From positions 1 to 21,853 of the forward strand of contig JAEKKE010000162.1 of the NCBI GenBank assembly GCA_019510535.1: DNA of 21,853 bases, written 5' to 3'. Positions 1 to 7,703 of this stretch are shown here, one piece after another. Position 1 is the stretch's first letter. Each line of letters starts with the position of its first letter. Both the position numbers and the translations under genes were made by a program. The notes under the pieces were generated by a model that saw only the letters and a program-made list of their open reading frames with translations, did no database searches and had not been told where the DNA came from. The stretch is from Acidobacteriota bacterium (GTDB lineage Bacteria; Acidobacteriota; Terriglobia; Terriglobales; Acidobacteriaceae).

Positions 1-155
1 CGAAAATGATCCATCATGCGATCTGCCCCAATATCCAGCGCCGCTTGTAGCCGCGGAACGTGGAACATCTTGCGTTCATTGCGTCGGTAAGGGGCAATAA
101 GCTCGATGCCGCAGTTCTTCCAGCGCCGCAGCAGCGCGACGTCAGCGATCACGCG
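1..155 (-). pseudogene. Decayed IS5-type DDE transposase remnant
   Basis: Read on the minus strand from about 155 downward, one frame gives RVIAD followed by LLRRWKNCGIELIAPYRRNE. This resembles the IS5-family transposase stretch with a catalytic Asp and the typical 'GIelIaPhr+N' segment. The residues normally following that Asp (a 'kAYDSD' type motif) are missing. From about 55 downward a different frame gives GYKRRWILGQIA, a stop, then WIIF, resembling the C-terminal 'YKRRWkvERt.aWl' segment that carries the catalytic Glu. The frame change, missing motif and stop all indicate a non-functional fragment. It may continue beyond the left edge. The family assignment rests on motif recognition alone. 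From about 156 to 315 I see no further recognisable coding sequence. Confidence 0.5.
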
Positions 156-315
156 ATCCTGGTTTTACCGTGGTCTTCCCTTGTGCCGTGGAACGGCAAC
201 CTCGCAGAGCGTGATTCCGCTGCCAGTGCACCCGGAAAAGTGTCTTCCACACTTCTGGTGATACTGCTCAGCCGACATCCCGCCGGGTAGACCTCCGGCC
301 ACCTTCGAATCTCCA

Positions 316-538
316 TGGTGGCCAGGGACGGGATCGAACCGCCGACGGCCTCGCCTTCTCATGGCCGCGTGCATACGTCGCTACGGTCTAAGAGCGCGGC
401 CGAAGTACCTGTGTTTTCATCGGATGAGTGGCCAGGGACGGGATCGAACCGCCGACGGCTGGGCCTTGTCATGGCCGCGCGCAAACATACGTCGCTACGC
501 TCTAAGGGCGCGGCCGAAGTACCTGTATTTTCATCGGA
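316..538 (-). repeat. Two tandem degenerate copies of the tRNA-Phe 3' half
   Basis: Two units lie directly downstream of tRNA-Phe in its transcription direction. The tRNA-like discriminator base is at 542 in the intact gene, 429 in the nearer copy and 319 in the farther copy, so the units are about 113 and 110 bp long. Each keeps the T arm, the 3' acceptor strand and a mutated anticodon arm with loop ATGACAA or ATGAGAA in place of CTGAAAA. The far copy keeps the CCA tail (316-318); the near copy reads CTC there. The 5' acceptor strand and D arm are replaced by a shared spacer. That spacer contains a hairpin whose arms are GGCCGCG and CGCGGCC (363-369 with 395-401; 8 bp in the other copy, 473-480 with 508-515). 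Neither copy can fold as a normal tRNA. Confidence 0.85.
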
Positions 539-613
539 TGGTGGCCAGGGACGGGATCGAACCGCCGACGCCGGCCTTTTCAGGGCCGCGCTCTACCACT
601 GAGCTACCTGGCC
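539..613 (-). tRNA. tRNA-Phe (anticodon GAA)
   Basis: The minus strand from 613 to 542 folds as a complete cloverleaf. The 7-bp acceptor is GGCCAGG with CCTGGCC, the D arm is closed by GCTC and GAGC, the anticodon stem is CGGCC with GGCCG, and the anticodon loop is CTGAAAA with GAA in the centre. The T arm contains GTTCGATC. The discriminator base is A and CCA is encoded (541-539). It reads phenylalanine codons. A promoter with a good -10 box lies just upstream. Partial copies of its 3' half follow in tandem, as at tRNA genes used as integration sites. Confidence 0.95.
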
Positions 614-630
614 CTTCGTGGAGTGTCCTT

Positions 631-660
631 AGTATAGCAATCCAAAGGCGGATGGGACAA
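631..660 (-). promoter_or_regulatory. Sigma-70-type promoter of tRNA-Phe
   Basis: On the minus strand the -35-like hexamer TTGTCC (660-655) and the -10 hexamer TATACT (636-631) are separated by 18 bases. The predicted start would be about 10 bases before the mature tRNA 5' end at 613. Spacing and position suit a strong stable-RNA promoter. It overlaps the short divergent region leading to the adenosine deaminase gene. Confidence 0.65.
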
Positions 661-720
661 ACCTCGGCCCGGCGTCGGTAGGGTATGCTGGGCCTGTTTC
701 CACGAAAGGACTTTCCTCTG

Positions 721-2253
721 ATGAGATGCACACGAGTACTCGCGGCCCTCGCATGCCTTGCGATCACCGCTGCCGCGCAGACCGCGACCCAGACCCCTGG
801 TGAATTGAAGGCCGGCCGCGCCCTGGCCGCTGCCGTGAAACAAGGTCCCCTCTCTGCACATGTCTTCCTGGCCACGATGCCCAAGGGCAGCGACCTGCAC
901 GTCCACCTTTCCGGCGCGGTGTATGCCGAGACCTTCATCAAGGACGCTGTCGAAGACCACATTTGCATCGACCCGAAGGCCAAAGCCTTCGCCAAGAACC
1001 CCACCGGTACCTGCGCTGACGGCCTCGTGCCAGCCGAGAACGTACTCAAAGACCAGACCCTCTACGACAACCTGGTCAACGCCTTCTCCATGCGCTCGTT
1101 TGTGCCCTACGCCGGTTACAGCGGCCATGACCAGTTCTTCGCTACCTTCGGCCGGTTCGGCGGTCTCGATCGCAAACACGTCGGCGAATGGGTCGACGAG
1201 GTCGCCTCCCGCGCAGCCTCGCAGAACGAGCAGTACCTCGAGATCATGCACACGCCCGACTTCAGCGCCAGCGCTGCTCTGGGTTACAAACTAGGCTGGA
1301 GCGATGATCTCGAAAGCCTGCGCCAGCAACTGCTCGACGGCGCTGTCCGCGACAACGTCAAACGCGACATTGCGGAGATCGACGGCATCGAGGCGCGGCG
1401 CAAGGAGATCGAACACTGCGGCACACCCTCCGCCACTCCTGCCTGTGGCATGACGGTTCGCTTCATCTTCCAGGTGCTGCGCGCCTTCCCGCCGCAGCAG
1501 GTCTACGCGCAGACCCTGCTTGGCTTTGAGCTCGCCTCCGCGGATCCACGCGTCGTTGGCATCAACTTCGTGCAGCCCGAAGACTCCTATATGTCGATGA
1601 GCGAGTACGACCGGCAGATGAAGTTCCTGCAGTTCCTCAAGACCAAATACCCCAAGGTCCACCTCTCGCTGCATGCCGGAGAGCTCGCACCCGGCATCGT
1701 CCCTCCGGACGGCCTGAAGTTCCACATCCGCGAAGCCGTCGAGGTCGCCGGAGCCGAACGTATCGGCCACGGTGTCGATGTCATGTACGAGACCGATCCA
1801 CACGCCTTGCTGAAGGAGATGGCCGCCAAACACGTGATGGTCGAGATCAATCTCACCAGCAACGACGGCATCCTCGGCATTACCGCCAAAAACCATCCCC
1901 TGACCAACTACCGTGCGGCCAAGGTGCCGGTCTCGCTTTCGACCGACGACGAAGGCGTCTCCCGCAGTAATCTCACGACCGAGTACGCACGCGCCGCGAT
2001 GGAGCAGAACCTCACCTATATCGATCTGAAGAACATGGCGCGGACCGGGATCGAACATATCTTTCTACCCGGGGACGATCTATGGTCGGCTCCTGACGCC
2101 TGGGGCAAGCCGGTTGCCGCCTGTGCCGCACAGCCGTTAGGCGCTGACAAACCCACAGCCAAGTGCGCGGAGTTCCTGAAGTCCAGTGAGAAAGCGACAC
2201 AGCAGTGGGAGCTGGAACGCCGCTTCCGCACCTTCGAGGCAGGTGTGCAATGA
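721..2253 (+). CDS. Exported adenosine deaminase family protein
   Basis: The product is predicted to hydrolyse adenosine (and possibly deoxyadenosine) to inosine outside the cytoplasm. Metal-dependent deaminase motifs appear in order: SDLHVHLSG with H60 and H62, LHAGEL with H318 and E321, RIGHGVD with H350, and SLSTDDEGV with D409 and D410. The protein has 510 residues, against about 340 for the cytoplasmic enzyme. The extra length and an N-terminal signal peptide (MRCTRVLAALACLAITAAAQ) are like the CECR1/ADGF branch. An upstream in-frame ATG at 685 would add 12 residues. I chose 721 because it begins the signal peptide and AAGGA lies at 706-710. The stop overlaps the start of the next gene. 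Family membership is firm; the exact substrate is inferred. Confidence 0.88.
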   Translation: MRCTRVLAALACLAITAAAQTATQTPGELKAGRALAAAVKQGPLSAHVFLATMPKGSDLHVHLSGAVYAETFIKDAVEDHICIDPKAKAFAKNPTGTCADGLVPAENVLKDQTLYDNLVNAFSMRSFVPYAGYSGHDQFFATFGRFGGLDRKHVGEWVDEVASRAASQNEQYLEIMHTPDFSASAALGYKLGWSDDLESLRQQLLDGAVRDNVKRDIAEIDGIEARRKEIEHCGTPSATPACGMTVRFIFQVLRAFPPQQVYAQTLLGFELASADPRVVGINFVQPEDSYMSMSEYDRQMKFLQFLKTKYPKVHLSLHAGELAPGIVPPDGLKFHIREAVEVAGAERIGHGVDVMYETDPHALLKEMAAKHVMVEINLTSNDGILGITAKNHPLTNYRAAKVPVSLSTDDEGVSRSNLTTEYARAAMEQNLTYIDLKNMARTGIEHIFLPGDDLWSAPDAWGKPVAACAAQPLGADKPTAKCAEFLKSSEKATQQWELERRFRTFEAGVQ

Positions 2254-2561
2254 AGTCCGCTCTCATCGCCATCGGCGAGTTGCTGCTGCTCTTCGTAGCA
2301 GCACTCCTCGGCTTCGTCATGCATCCTTTCAATGTTGAGAAAATTCTTCGCACCGAAAACGGCGTGGTGCGTGTGATGGTCTATGACTGGGTCATCGCCG
2401 CCGCCATTTCCTGGCTTGTTCTTCTGGCAATCGAGTTCGGCATACGGCGGAGCCGCAATGCCTGGCTCCGGCCGACCCTCTGCTTCGCCGTCGTCGTAGT
2501 ACTGGGCCTTTTGTCACATCTCGGACTTAAGTCCACCGAAGTAGGTCTCAACCACTTCTAA
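2250..2561 (+). CDS. Small three-helix membrane protein, unknown function
   Basis: The start overlaps the adenosine deaminase stop as ATGA, so translation is probably coupled. The 103-residue product has three hydrophobic segments, at about 5-25, 45-63 and 75-92. A short polar loop, NVEKILRTENGVVR, sits between the first two. I recognise no family. It begins MKSALIAIGELLLLFVAALL, and the lack of a cleavage motif favours a membrane anchor over a signal peptide. The context suggests a partner of the exported deaminase, but the sequence does not say what it does. After it, 2562-2763 shows no confident promoter or gene. Confidence 0.75.
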   Translation: MKSALIAIGELLLLFVAALLGFVMHPFNVEKILRTENGVVRVMVYDWVIAAAISWLVLLAIEFGIRRSRNAWLRPTLCFAVVVVLGLLSHLGLKSTEVGLNHF

Positions 2562-2763
2562 ACACTGCCCTCTAAAAGACATAGCGAGAAATATCGCCGC
2601 CCGGCTGTCAACCAGTCCGGGGTTTCTTTCGTCATACACCGAAGTAATATGCCTATTTTCCGCAGGAATGGAACGAGATTTGCATTGATTTCCTCGGGTT
2701 AGTGCTGTGAAGTTGTTATGTAAGGGGTCCGAACAATTTCACGGGCCAAAGCAGGACGGAACG

Positions 2764-2814
2764 ATGAGCCTGCAGATTCTGGGATCCCGAAGTGCGAGGT
2801 TTTATCTGGCATGA
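2764..2814 (+). CDS. Possible 16-residue leader peptide overlapping glgP
   Basis: A short frame reads MSLQILGSRSARFYLA and stops with a TGA that overlaps the phosphorylase ATG as ATGA. Its start is preceded by AGGA (2753-2756) at a good distance of 7 bases. The phosphorylase start itself has only a weak AGG about 10 bases upstream. This fits a translated leader that delivers ribosomes to the main gene by termination-reinitiation. The peptide matches no family known to me. It could be chance, since a 16-codon frame is easily formed. Confidence 0.35.
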   Translation: MSLQILGSRSARFYLA

Positions 2815-4586
2815 CACTGCAGGATGTTGCCGCTGAAGCGTTGAGAAATAGTCGTGTTGCCTACTTTTCCATGGAGATCGCATTGGAAGTAGGGTTGCCC
2901 ACTTACTCGGGCGGTTTGGGTGTTCTGGCGGGAGATACGTTACGCTCCGCCGCGGACATGGGCGTTCCAATGGTCGCTGTGACTCTGGCTCACCGCAAGG
3001 GTTACTTCCGTCAGATGCTCGATAGCGACGGCCGGCAGACCGAGGCTCCAATGCCGTGGTTGCCTGAAGGCCGTTTGCCTTCGGCCGACGCGGTTGCCGC
3101 CATCACCGTTCAGAACCGCGAGCTCCTGGTTCGCGCGTGGCGCTACGACGTCGTTGGTGTGACCGGGCATGTGATTCCGGTGCTGCTGCTCGATACCGAC
3201 GTCGAACCGAATGACTCGTGGGATCGCACCTTTACGGACACCCTTTACGGTGGCGACCACTACTATCGTCTTTGCCAGGAAGCCGTACTCGGACTCGGCG
3301 GCATCGCTATGCTGCATGCTCTGGGCGTTCAGCCAGAGGTCTTCCATATGAACGAGGGCCACGCGGCCCTGTTGACCACCGCGCTGCTGGAAGCCCGGCT
3401 GAACGGACGTCCGTTGAGCACGGCTACCGATGAAGATGTCGAGGTAGTCAAGCAGCAATGCGTCTTTACGACGCACACGCCCGTACCCGCGGGTCATGAC
3501 CGCTTTGGCTACGACCAGATGCTCGCCATCCTTGGACAGGAGCGTGCCGGCCTCTACAGCCGTTTCGGTGGCATCCACGATGGGTTGCTGAACATGACAT
3601 ACCTGGCCCTTCGCTTCTCCCGTTACGTAAACGGTGTCGCAATGCAGCACGGCAAGGTTTCGCAGCAGATGTTTCCGGATACGCCGATCCACTACATCAC
3701 CAACGGCGTACATGCGGGCACCTGGGTCTCGCCGGCCATGGCTGATCTCTTCGACCGGAAGCTGGATGGGTGGCGCGCCGACAACTACGCGCTGCGTGGC
3801 ATCTACGGAGTCGAACCGGAGGAGATCGCAGCCGCACACGCCTTGAACAAGAAGCGGCTGGTCGAAACGGTAAAGGAACGCACCGGCGTCATCCTGCGTG
3901 AAGATGTGCTGACCCTGGGCTTTGCCCGCCGCGCTGCCACCTACAAGCGCGCGACCCTTCTCTTCGAAGACACGCAGCGTCTGCTCCATATCGCTGAGGC
4001 GATCGGCGGCCTGCAGGTCGTCTACGCCGGCAAAGCACACCCCGCTGATGGACCCGGCAAGGCATTGATTCATGAGGTCATCAGCGCAGCCCACGGCCTG
4101 AAGCGGAGCCCCATCCACGTCGTCTATCTCGAAAACTACGATATGAATCTGGGCGCGTTGCTTACCTCCGGCGTGGACATCTGGTTGAATACACCGCGGC
4201 GTCCCTACGAGGCCAGCGGCACCAGCGGCATGAAGGCGACGCTCAACGGCGTACCCAACCTCAGCATCCTGGACGGATGGTGGATCGAGGGCTGCGCCGA
4301 GGGCTCAACCGGATGGGCTATCGAAGACGGCGTAAACGATGAAGAAGAAGCAGTCTCGCTCTACGAAAAACTGGAGAAGGCGGTAGGCCCAGCCTTCCTC
4401 GACAAGCAGAAGTGGGCAAAGATCATGCAGCACTCCATCGGCATCAACGGCGCCTTCTTCAATACGCAGCGTATGGTCGACCAGTACATCTGCCGGTCTT
4501 ACCGCCTGGATCGCGCGACTCTGCAACCAGCTACCCTTGTTGCACCGATCGCCGAAGGCGCGCTGGTAAGTGAGACCTCGATATAA
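2811..4586 (+). CDS. glgP: Alpha-glucan (glycogen) phosphorylase, short form
   Basis: This GT35 enzyme releases glucose 1-phosphate from glycogen or maltodextrin by phosphorolysis, using pyridoxal phosphate, in the cytoplasm. The N-terminal glucan-phosphorylase signature is present (AYFSMEIALEVGLPTYSGGL, about residues 18-37). The PLP-binding lysine segment SGTSGMKATLNGVPNLS has its lysine at residue 475. At 591 residues it is shorter than the roughly 830-850-residue members, because it begins at the catalytic core and lacks the N-terminal DUF3417-type domain. No other glycogen gene is adjacent. Transcription probably starts in the 250-base region after 2561. The ribosome site is weak and a leader frame overlaps the start. 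A hairpin at 4616-4648 lies 30 bases after the stop. I use glgP for family rather than proven orthology. Confidence 0.9.
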   Translation: MTLQDVAAEALRNSRVAYFSMEIALEVGLPTYSGGLGVLAGDTLRSAADMGVPMVAVTLAHRKGYFRQMLDSDGRQTEAPMPWLPEGRLPSADAVAAITVQNRELLVRAWRYDVVGVTGHVIPVLLLDTDVEPNDSWDRTFTDTLYGGDHYYRLCQEAVLGLGGIAMLHALGVQPEVFHMNEGHAALLTTALLEARLNGRPLSTATDEDVEVVKQQCVFTTHTPVPAGHDRFGYDQMLAILGQERAGLYSRFGGIHDGLLNMTYLALRFSRYVNGVAMQHGKVSQQMFPDTPIHYITNGVHAGTWVSPAMADLFDRKLDGWRADNYALRGIYGVEPEEIAAAHALNKKRLVETVKERTGVILREDVLTLGFARRAATYKRATLLFEDTQRLLHIAEAIGGLQVVYAGKAHPADGPGKALIHEVISAAHGLKRSPIHVVYLENYDMNLGALLTSGVDIWLNTPRRPYEASGTSGMKATLNGVPNLSILDGWWIEGCAEGSTGWAIEDGVNDEEEAVSLYEKLEKAVGPAFLDKQKWAKIMQHSIGINGAFFNTQRMVDQYICRSYRLDRATLQPATLVAPIAEGALVSETSI

Positions 4587-4598
4587 CCCTAGACACGA

Positions 4599-4648
4599 AA
4601 AAAGACACGAAAAAGAGCCTGCAGCGGGATGCGAAACCGCTGCAGGCT
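4599..4648 (-). terminator. Rho-independent terminator of the HEAT-repeat operon
   Basis: A perfect 12-bp stem (AGCCTGCAGCGG at 4616-4627 with its complement at 4637-4648) encloses a 9-base loop. On the minus strand it is followed by CTCTTTTTCGTGTCTTTTTT, the U-rich tail of an intrinsic terminator for the gene ending at 4668. On the plus strand there is no U tract, but the same stem may also slow transcripts leaving glgP, which converges here. Confidence 0.8.
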
Positions 4649-4667
4649 GCGAGTGTTTCGAGGGTCC

Positions 4668-5681
4668 TCAGTTACTCCTGAGGAGCTTGGTCAGGTAGTC
4701 CAACGCCTTCGGATCCTTCGACTGGCCGAGCCAGAAGATCGCCTGCTTGCGTACATCAGGATCCTTGTTGGTTTCTGCTACCTGAATCAGTTGAGCGGCT
4801 GCTTCGCCTTCCGGCAGCCGCGAGATCGCGAAGACCGCAGACCGGCGAATGCCTCGGTCCGGGTCATTCTGAACAATTTGACGAAGCTCCCCAGCGGCTC
4901 GTTTGCCGGCTTTCTGGGCCATCCAGAACTGGGCTTCTTTGCGGACGTGGGGCGATGCATCGTTCTTTGCCATCCAGATCAACTCATCGATGGCTGCGGG
5001 ATTTTCTTTACCAAGAGTTAGATCGAAGGCGAGCTTGCCGCGCAGATGTTCATCCTGCTCGGCGCGTGTAAGCTGCAGCAATCCCTTGACGCCATCCTGC
5101 CCGCGATGCGCACCCAGCCAGAAGGCAGCCTTCTCACGCACAAACGAATCGCCATTGGTTGCCATGGAAATTAGAGTGCTGGTCGCCGCCGACGATTCAT
5201 GCTGCGCGATCGCCATCACCGAAGCATCGCGCACCCTGCGTTCCTGCGAGGCATTGTTGGCCAGCGATGTGAACTCGCGAATGCTCTCATCTTGAGAAAC
5301 ACCCTCAAGCCACACAAACTTCACACCGCCGGTATCCAGCTTGCGGTTCGGAGTCGCCAGGCGGATCTTCGTGACCGCGCCCTTCTCCATGCGCAACAGA
5401 ACATTTACGTGGTCGAACTGCTGACGGTCGCTATCCCAGGAGCCTCCGTCTCGAGTGCCCTCCAGATAAAGCGTCTCACCATCGTTATCCGAAAAGTGTC
5501 CGAGTACGGGGATGGAATAACCCACCCACGCAATGCTGTCTTTCGCCGCGGCGCTGAGCTCCGCGGGCAGACCATGAGCGGCGTGCGCGTCGACCTGCAC
5601 GCCGGTGACAACCGGTTGCTGGGCCGCAAGCGGCGCAACCAGCCCAAGTGAAACGACGAGGATGCGGAAGGCGGTTCTCAT
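4668..5681 (-). CDS. Exported HEAT-repeat protein
   Basis: The 337-residue product starts with a signal peptide (MRTAFRILVVSLGLVAPLAAQQ). About 130 residues of non-repeat sequence follow, then five or six HEAT-type helical repeats marked by the recurring motif V-R-K/E-x-A-x-F-W-L/M-G/A-Q. An upstream in-frame ATG at 5756 would bury the signal peptide behind 25 residues. The start at 5681 instead has AGGAGA just upstream, so I chose it. HEAT solenoids usually act as protein-binding scaffolds; no enzyme motif is visible. It is the last gene of the operon after sigma, anti-sigma and a second HEAT protein, separated from the latter by 150 bases and a strong hairpin. It probably acts in the periplasm or at the envelope. 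Confidence 0.8.
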   Translation of the reverse strand: MRTAFRILVVSLGLVAPLAAQQPVVTGVQVDAHAAHGLPAELSAAAKDSIAWVGYSIPVLGHFSDNDGETLYLEGTRDGGSWDSDRQQFDHVNVLLRMEKGAVTKIRLATPNRKLDTGGVKFVWLEGVSQDESIREFTSLANNASQERRVRDASVMAIAQHESSAATSTLISMATNGDSFVREKAAFWLGAHRGQDGVKGLLQLTRAEQDEHLRGKLAFDLTLGKENPAAIDELIWMAKNDASPHVRKEAQFWMAQKAGKRAAGELRQIVQNDPDRGIRRSAVFAISRLPEGEAAAQLIQVAETNKDPDVRKQAIFWLGQSKDPKALDYLTKLLRSN

Positions 5682-5780
5682 GGCCTTTGTCTCCTGATAC
5701 GAGAGTTTTCGTAAAAAGTTCTTAGGGTACGGGAAAAATCCGGAAAATCGATCCAATTCACTGGATGATGGATGGGATAA

Positions 5781-5820
5781 CCGCCTGTATCGTCCATTTC
5801 CGGACAGACGATACAGGTGG
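5781..5820 (-). terminator. Strong intercistronic hairpin between the two HEAT genes
   Basis: A 14-bp stem with one G-U pair (5781-5794 with 5807-5820) and a 12-base loop follows the stop of the TPR/HEAT gene by 11 bases. On the minus strand it is followed by TTATCCCATCC, which lacks a proper U tract. It may be a weak or factor-assisted terminator, or a hairpin that protects the upstream part of the operon transcript. Confidence 0.45.
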
Positions 5821-5831
5821 GTTAGGGTTTA

Positions 5832-6854
5832 TTAGCGCAATAGCTCGAGCATGTAGTCCTGTGCAGCCTTGTCGTTCATCAGCGCAAGCTGCGAGACAAT
5901 CTGCCGCTTCATGTCCAGATCCTTTTCACCCCGGGCAAGTTCCACCAGCTTCTGAGCGTCGCCGGAGATAAACATCGCAGATACCGCGGCTCGCTTCGTC
6001 TTCGGATCGCTGGACTGGCGATAGACATCCGCCAACGTATCGTTTGCTTTCTTGCCCTGGGTGATCGCCAGCGTCTGCATCGCCTGCCGCTGCAGCTCGG
6101 GATCCTGCTTGCCGAGCGCGATCTCCCGCAGAAGGTTCTGGCACTCCGGCGACTTGTTCTGGCCCAGAACGAAGAGCGCCTGCCGTTTCACTGACTCTGG
6201 TTGATTGCCACGAAGCAGGTCGCGAATCACTGGGATCGCTCGATTCGCATCCTGGTTCATCAGCGAGTTCAGCGCAAGGATCTTCAGATCGGCATCGGGA
6301 TCCCCCGTGCTTCTGCGATCTCGCCTAAGGGTGTACGAGCCCTCTCCTGCCGGAACCGGCGGCATGGGAGGAACCGGGGGGACGGGACCGATCGCAAAGG
6401 TGTTGTCGTCGTCACCGCTCGACGATGAGGATGAAGAGGCGGAGCTGGACGTGGATGTGCTCGTCCTGCCGTTCACCACGACACGCACACGTCCGGTGCC
6501 AATACCCAGGGCAGCACAATCCTTATTCCACGTAGACTTCCGATACTCGTTCCGCAAGACACTGCAGGTCGCTGCCGAATCATCGCGCCGTCCCAGCTTG
6601 TTGAGGGCATAGGCCTTCCAGTAAAGCGCCGCGTCCGCTTTGGAGCCTTTGGCGGCAATGACTTTATCGAACGAAACGATAGAGTCCTGCCAGCGCTGCT
6701 CATTCATTGCCTTGGTTCCGGCAGTGTAATCGTCTTCACCGGCAGGGGCGCCGGGCTCAGTAATAAAGATTGCGGGCTGTAGGGGACCAGCAGCAAGCGC
6801 AACGTGCGCGCAACCAGCGGATGCCAGACCTGCAAGTAAAATCCAGTGCTTCAT
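5832..6854 (-). CDS. Exported TPR and HEAT-repeat protein with Ser/Pro linker
   Basis: The 340-residue product has an export signal; Cys15 in ASAGC could be a non-canonical lipobox. Residues about 42-118 look like TPR helices (YTAGTKAMNEQRWQDSIVSF, then ALYWKAYALNKLGRRDDSA). A linker follows that is almost pure Ser/Thr at 131-146, acidic at 148-150 and proline-rich at 157-168. Residues about 187-340 form HEAT-type repeats (KRQALFVLGQNKSPECQNLL and relatives). No catalytic motif is seen. A perfect AAAGGAG lies before the ATG. It begins 51 bases after the anti-sigma gene, so it is very likely the first output gene of this sigma operon. The layout suggests an extended envelope adaptor, but the function is unknown. 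Confidence 0.8.
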   Translation of the reverse strand: MKHWILLAGLASAGCAHVALAAGPLQPAIFITEPGAPAGEDDYTAGTKAMNEQRWQDSIVSFDKVIAAKGSKADAALYWKAYALNKLGRRDDSAATCSVLRNEYRKSTWNKDCAALGIGTGRVRVVVNGRTSTSTSSSASSSSSSSGDDDNTFAIGPVPPVPPMPPVPAGEGSYTLRRDRRSTGDPDADLKILALNSLMNQDANRAIPVIRDLLRGNQPESVKRQALFVLGQNKSPECQNLLREIALGKQDPELQRQAMQTLAITQGKKANDTLADVYRQSSDPKTKRAAVSAMFISGDAQKLVELARGEKDLDMKRQIVSQLALMNDKAAQDYMLELLR

Positions 6855-6905
6855 AAGTGCATCTCCTTTGTGACCAAAAACTCGTTTCCTACTATTGCTT
6901 GCCGC

Positions 6906-7703
6906 TTACCTCGAAGAGCCGTGCTCATCGTTCTGGCGCAGCACACGCAGGTCCAGCAAAAGCCCGTCGGTATTCATCTCCAGCCGCAACTGCCATGTAC
7001 TCTTCGGCGTCTCCGGCGCGTGATCCAGACCGATGAGGACGCGTCCGAGGTTATCGAGCACCACCGCCTCGGCAAGATCGCCACGATCGCGGGCTGTCTG
7101 CGTATAGACAGCGTTCTTCAGCAGCAGATCGTGTGCCTGGGCGCGTGTCGCCTCATCCAGTGGGCCCTCTTCGTGGTTCACCGTGGTAAGCAGACGCTCG
7201 GCGGAGTCAAGATGAGCGGAGATCTGCGGATCATCAGACGGAACATCGGTCAGCGGTCCATGACCGTTGATGGGGTGCGCCTGCTGATGCCGGCCCACAA
7301 GGCTCTTCAATGCATCAGTGACTGAGGCACGCTGGGTCGCGGTCTCCTGTGCTCCGCCGGTGTTCGGCATATGGTGCATGCGCAGACCAACAGCGACCAT
7401 GATGACTGCTGCCGCAAACGCTCCTGCAGCCGGCCACATCCAGAGGGAGAACCACCGCCGCTTCTTCTTCGGCGCAGCCTCCAGCACGGCCAGATTGCCG
7501 CGCAACCGCTGCCAGCTCAGGTCCATGTCGATCGGCGTCCGCATTGGCACCGGCTCGGCCGAAAAGACACGCAAGGTCTGCGCAACGGACTCGGCCAGCG
7601 TAGCGCACTCCGCGCACTGCTCGAGATGCTCGCCGATCGAACGGGCCTCAGAGCTCTCGCCCATCTGGTACGCAATCAGATCTTCTTCGCTGTAGTGCTT
7701 CAT
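6906..7703 (-). CDS. Membrane anti-sigma factor with zinc-finger N-terminus
   Basis: It is predicted to hold the preceding ECF sigma factor inactive at the membrane and release it on an envelope signal. The first 35 residues carry the zf-HC2-type HxxxCxxC motif (H26, C30, C33). A basic stretch KKKRR precedes one transmembrane helix at about 88-107. About 155 residues then lie outside, with no family I recognise but a predicted helical region (LLLKNAVYTQTARDRGDLAE). Total length is 265 residues, long for this class. AGGAGG precedes the start. The start overlaps the sigma stop as ATGA, so the two are co-translated. The protein that reads the signal may be the exported HEAT partners; this is inference. 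Confidence 0.85.
   Translation of the reverse strand: MKHYSEEDLIAYQMGESSEARSIGEHLEQCAECATLAESVAQTLRVFSAEPVPMRTPIDMDLSWQRLRGNLAVLEAAPKKKRRWFSLWMWPAAGAFAAAVIMVAVGLRMHHMPNTGGAQETATQRASVTDALKSLVGRHQQAHPINGHGPLTDVPSDDPQISAHLDSAERLLTTVNHEEGPLDEATRAQAHDLLLKNAVYTQTARDRGDLAEAVVLDNLGRVLIGLDHAPETPKSTWQLRLEMNTDGLLLDLRVLRQNDEHGSSR

Noticed and set aside
315..681. Plus-strand frames reading ARDGIEPPT and GTGSNRR-type peptides
   Set aside because: These are antisense readings of the tRNA and its repeats, a known kind of false protein annotation.
531..1251. Two minus-strand frames of 172 and 215 codons over the deaminase start
   Set aside because: They lie antisense to the tRNA and a clear deaminase gene and match nothing; high GC opens such frames.
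2940..4118. 392-codon minus-strand frame inside glgP
   Set aside because: It is antisense to a gene with unmistakable phosphorylase motifs and has no family features.
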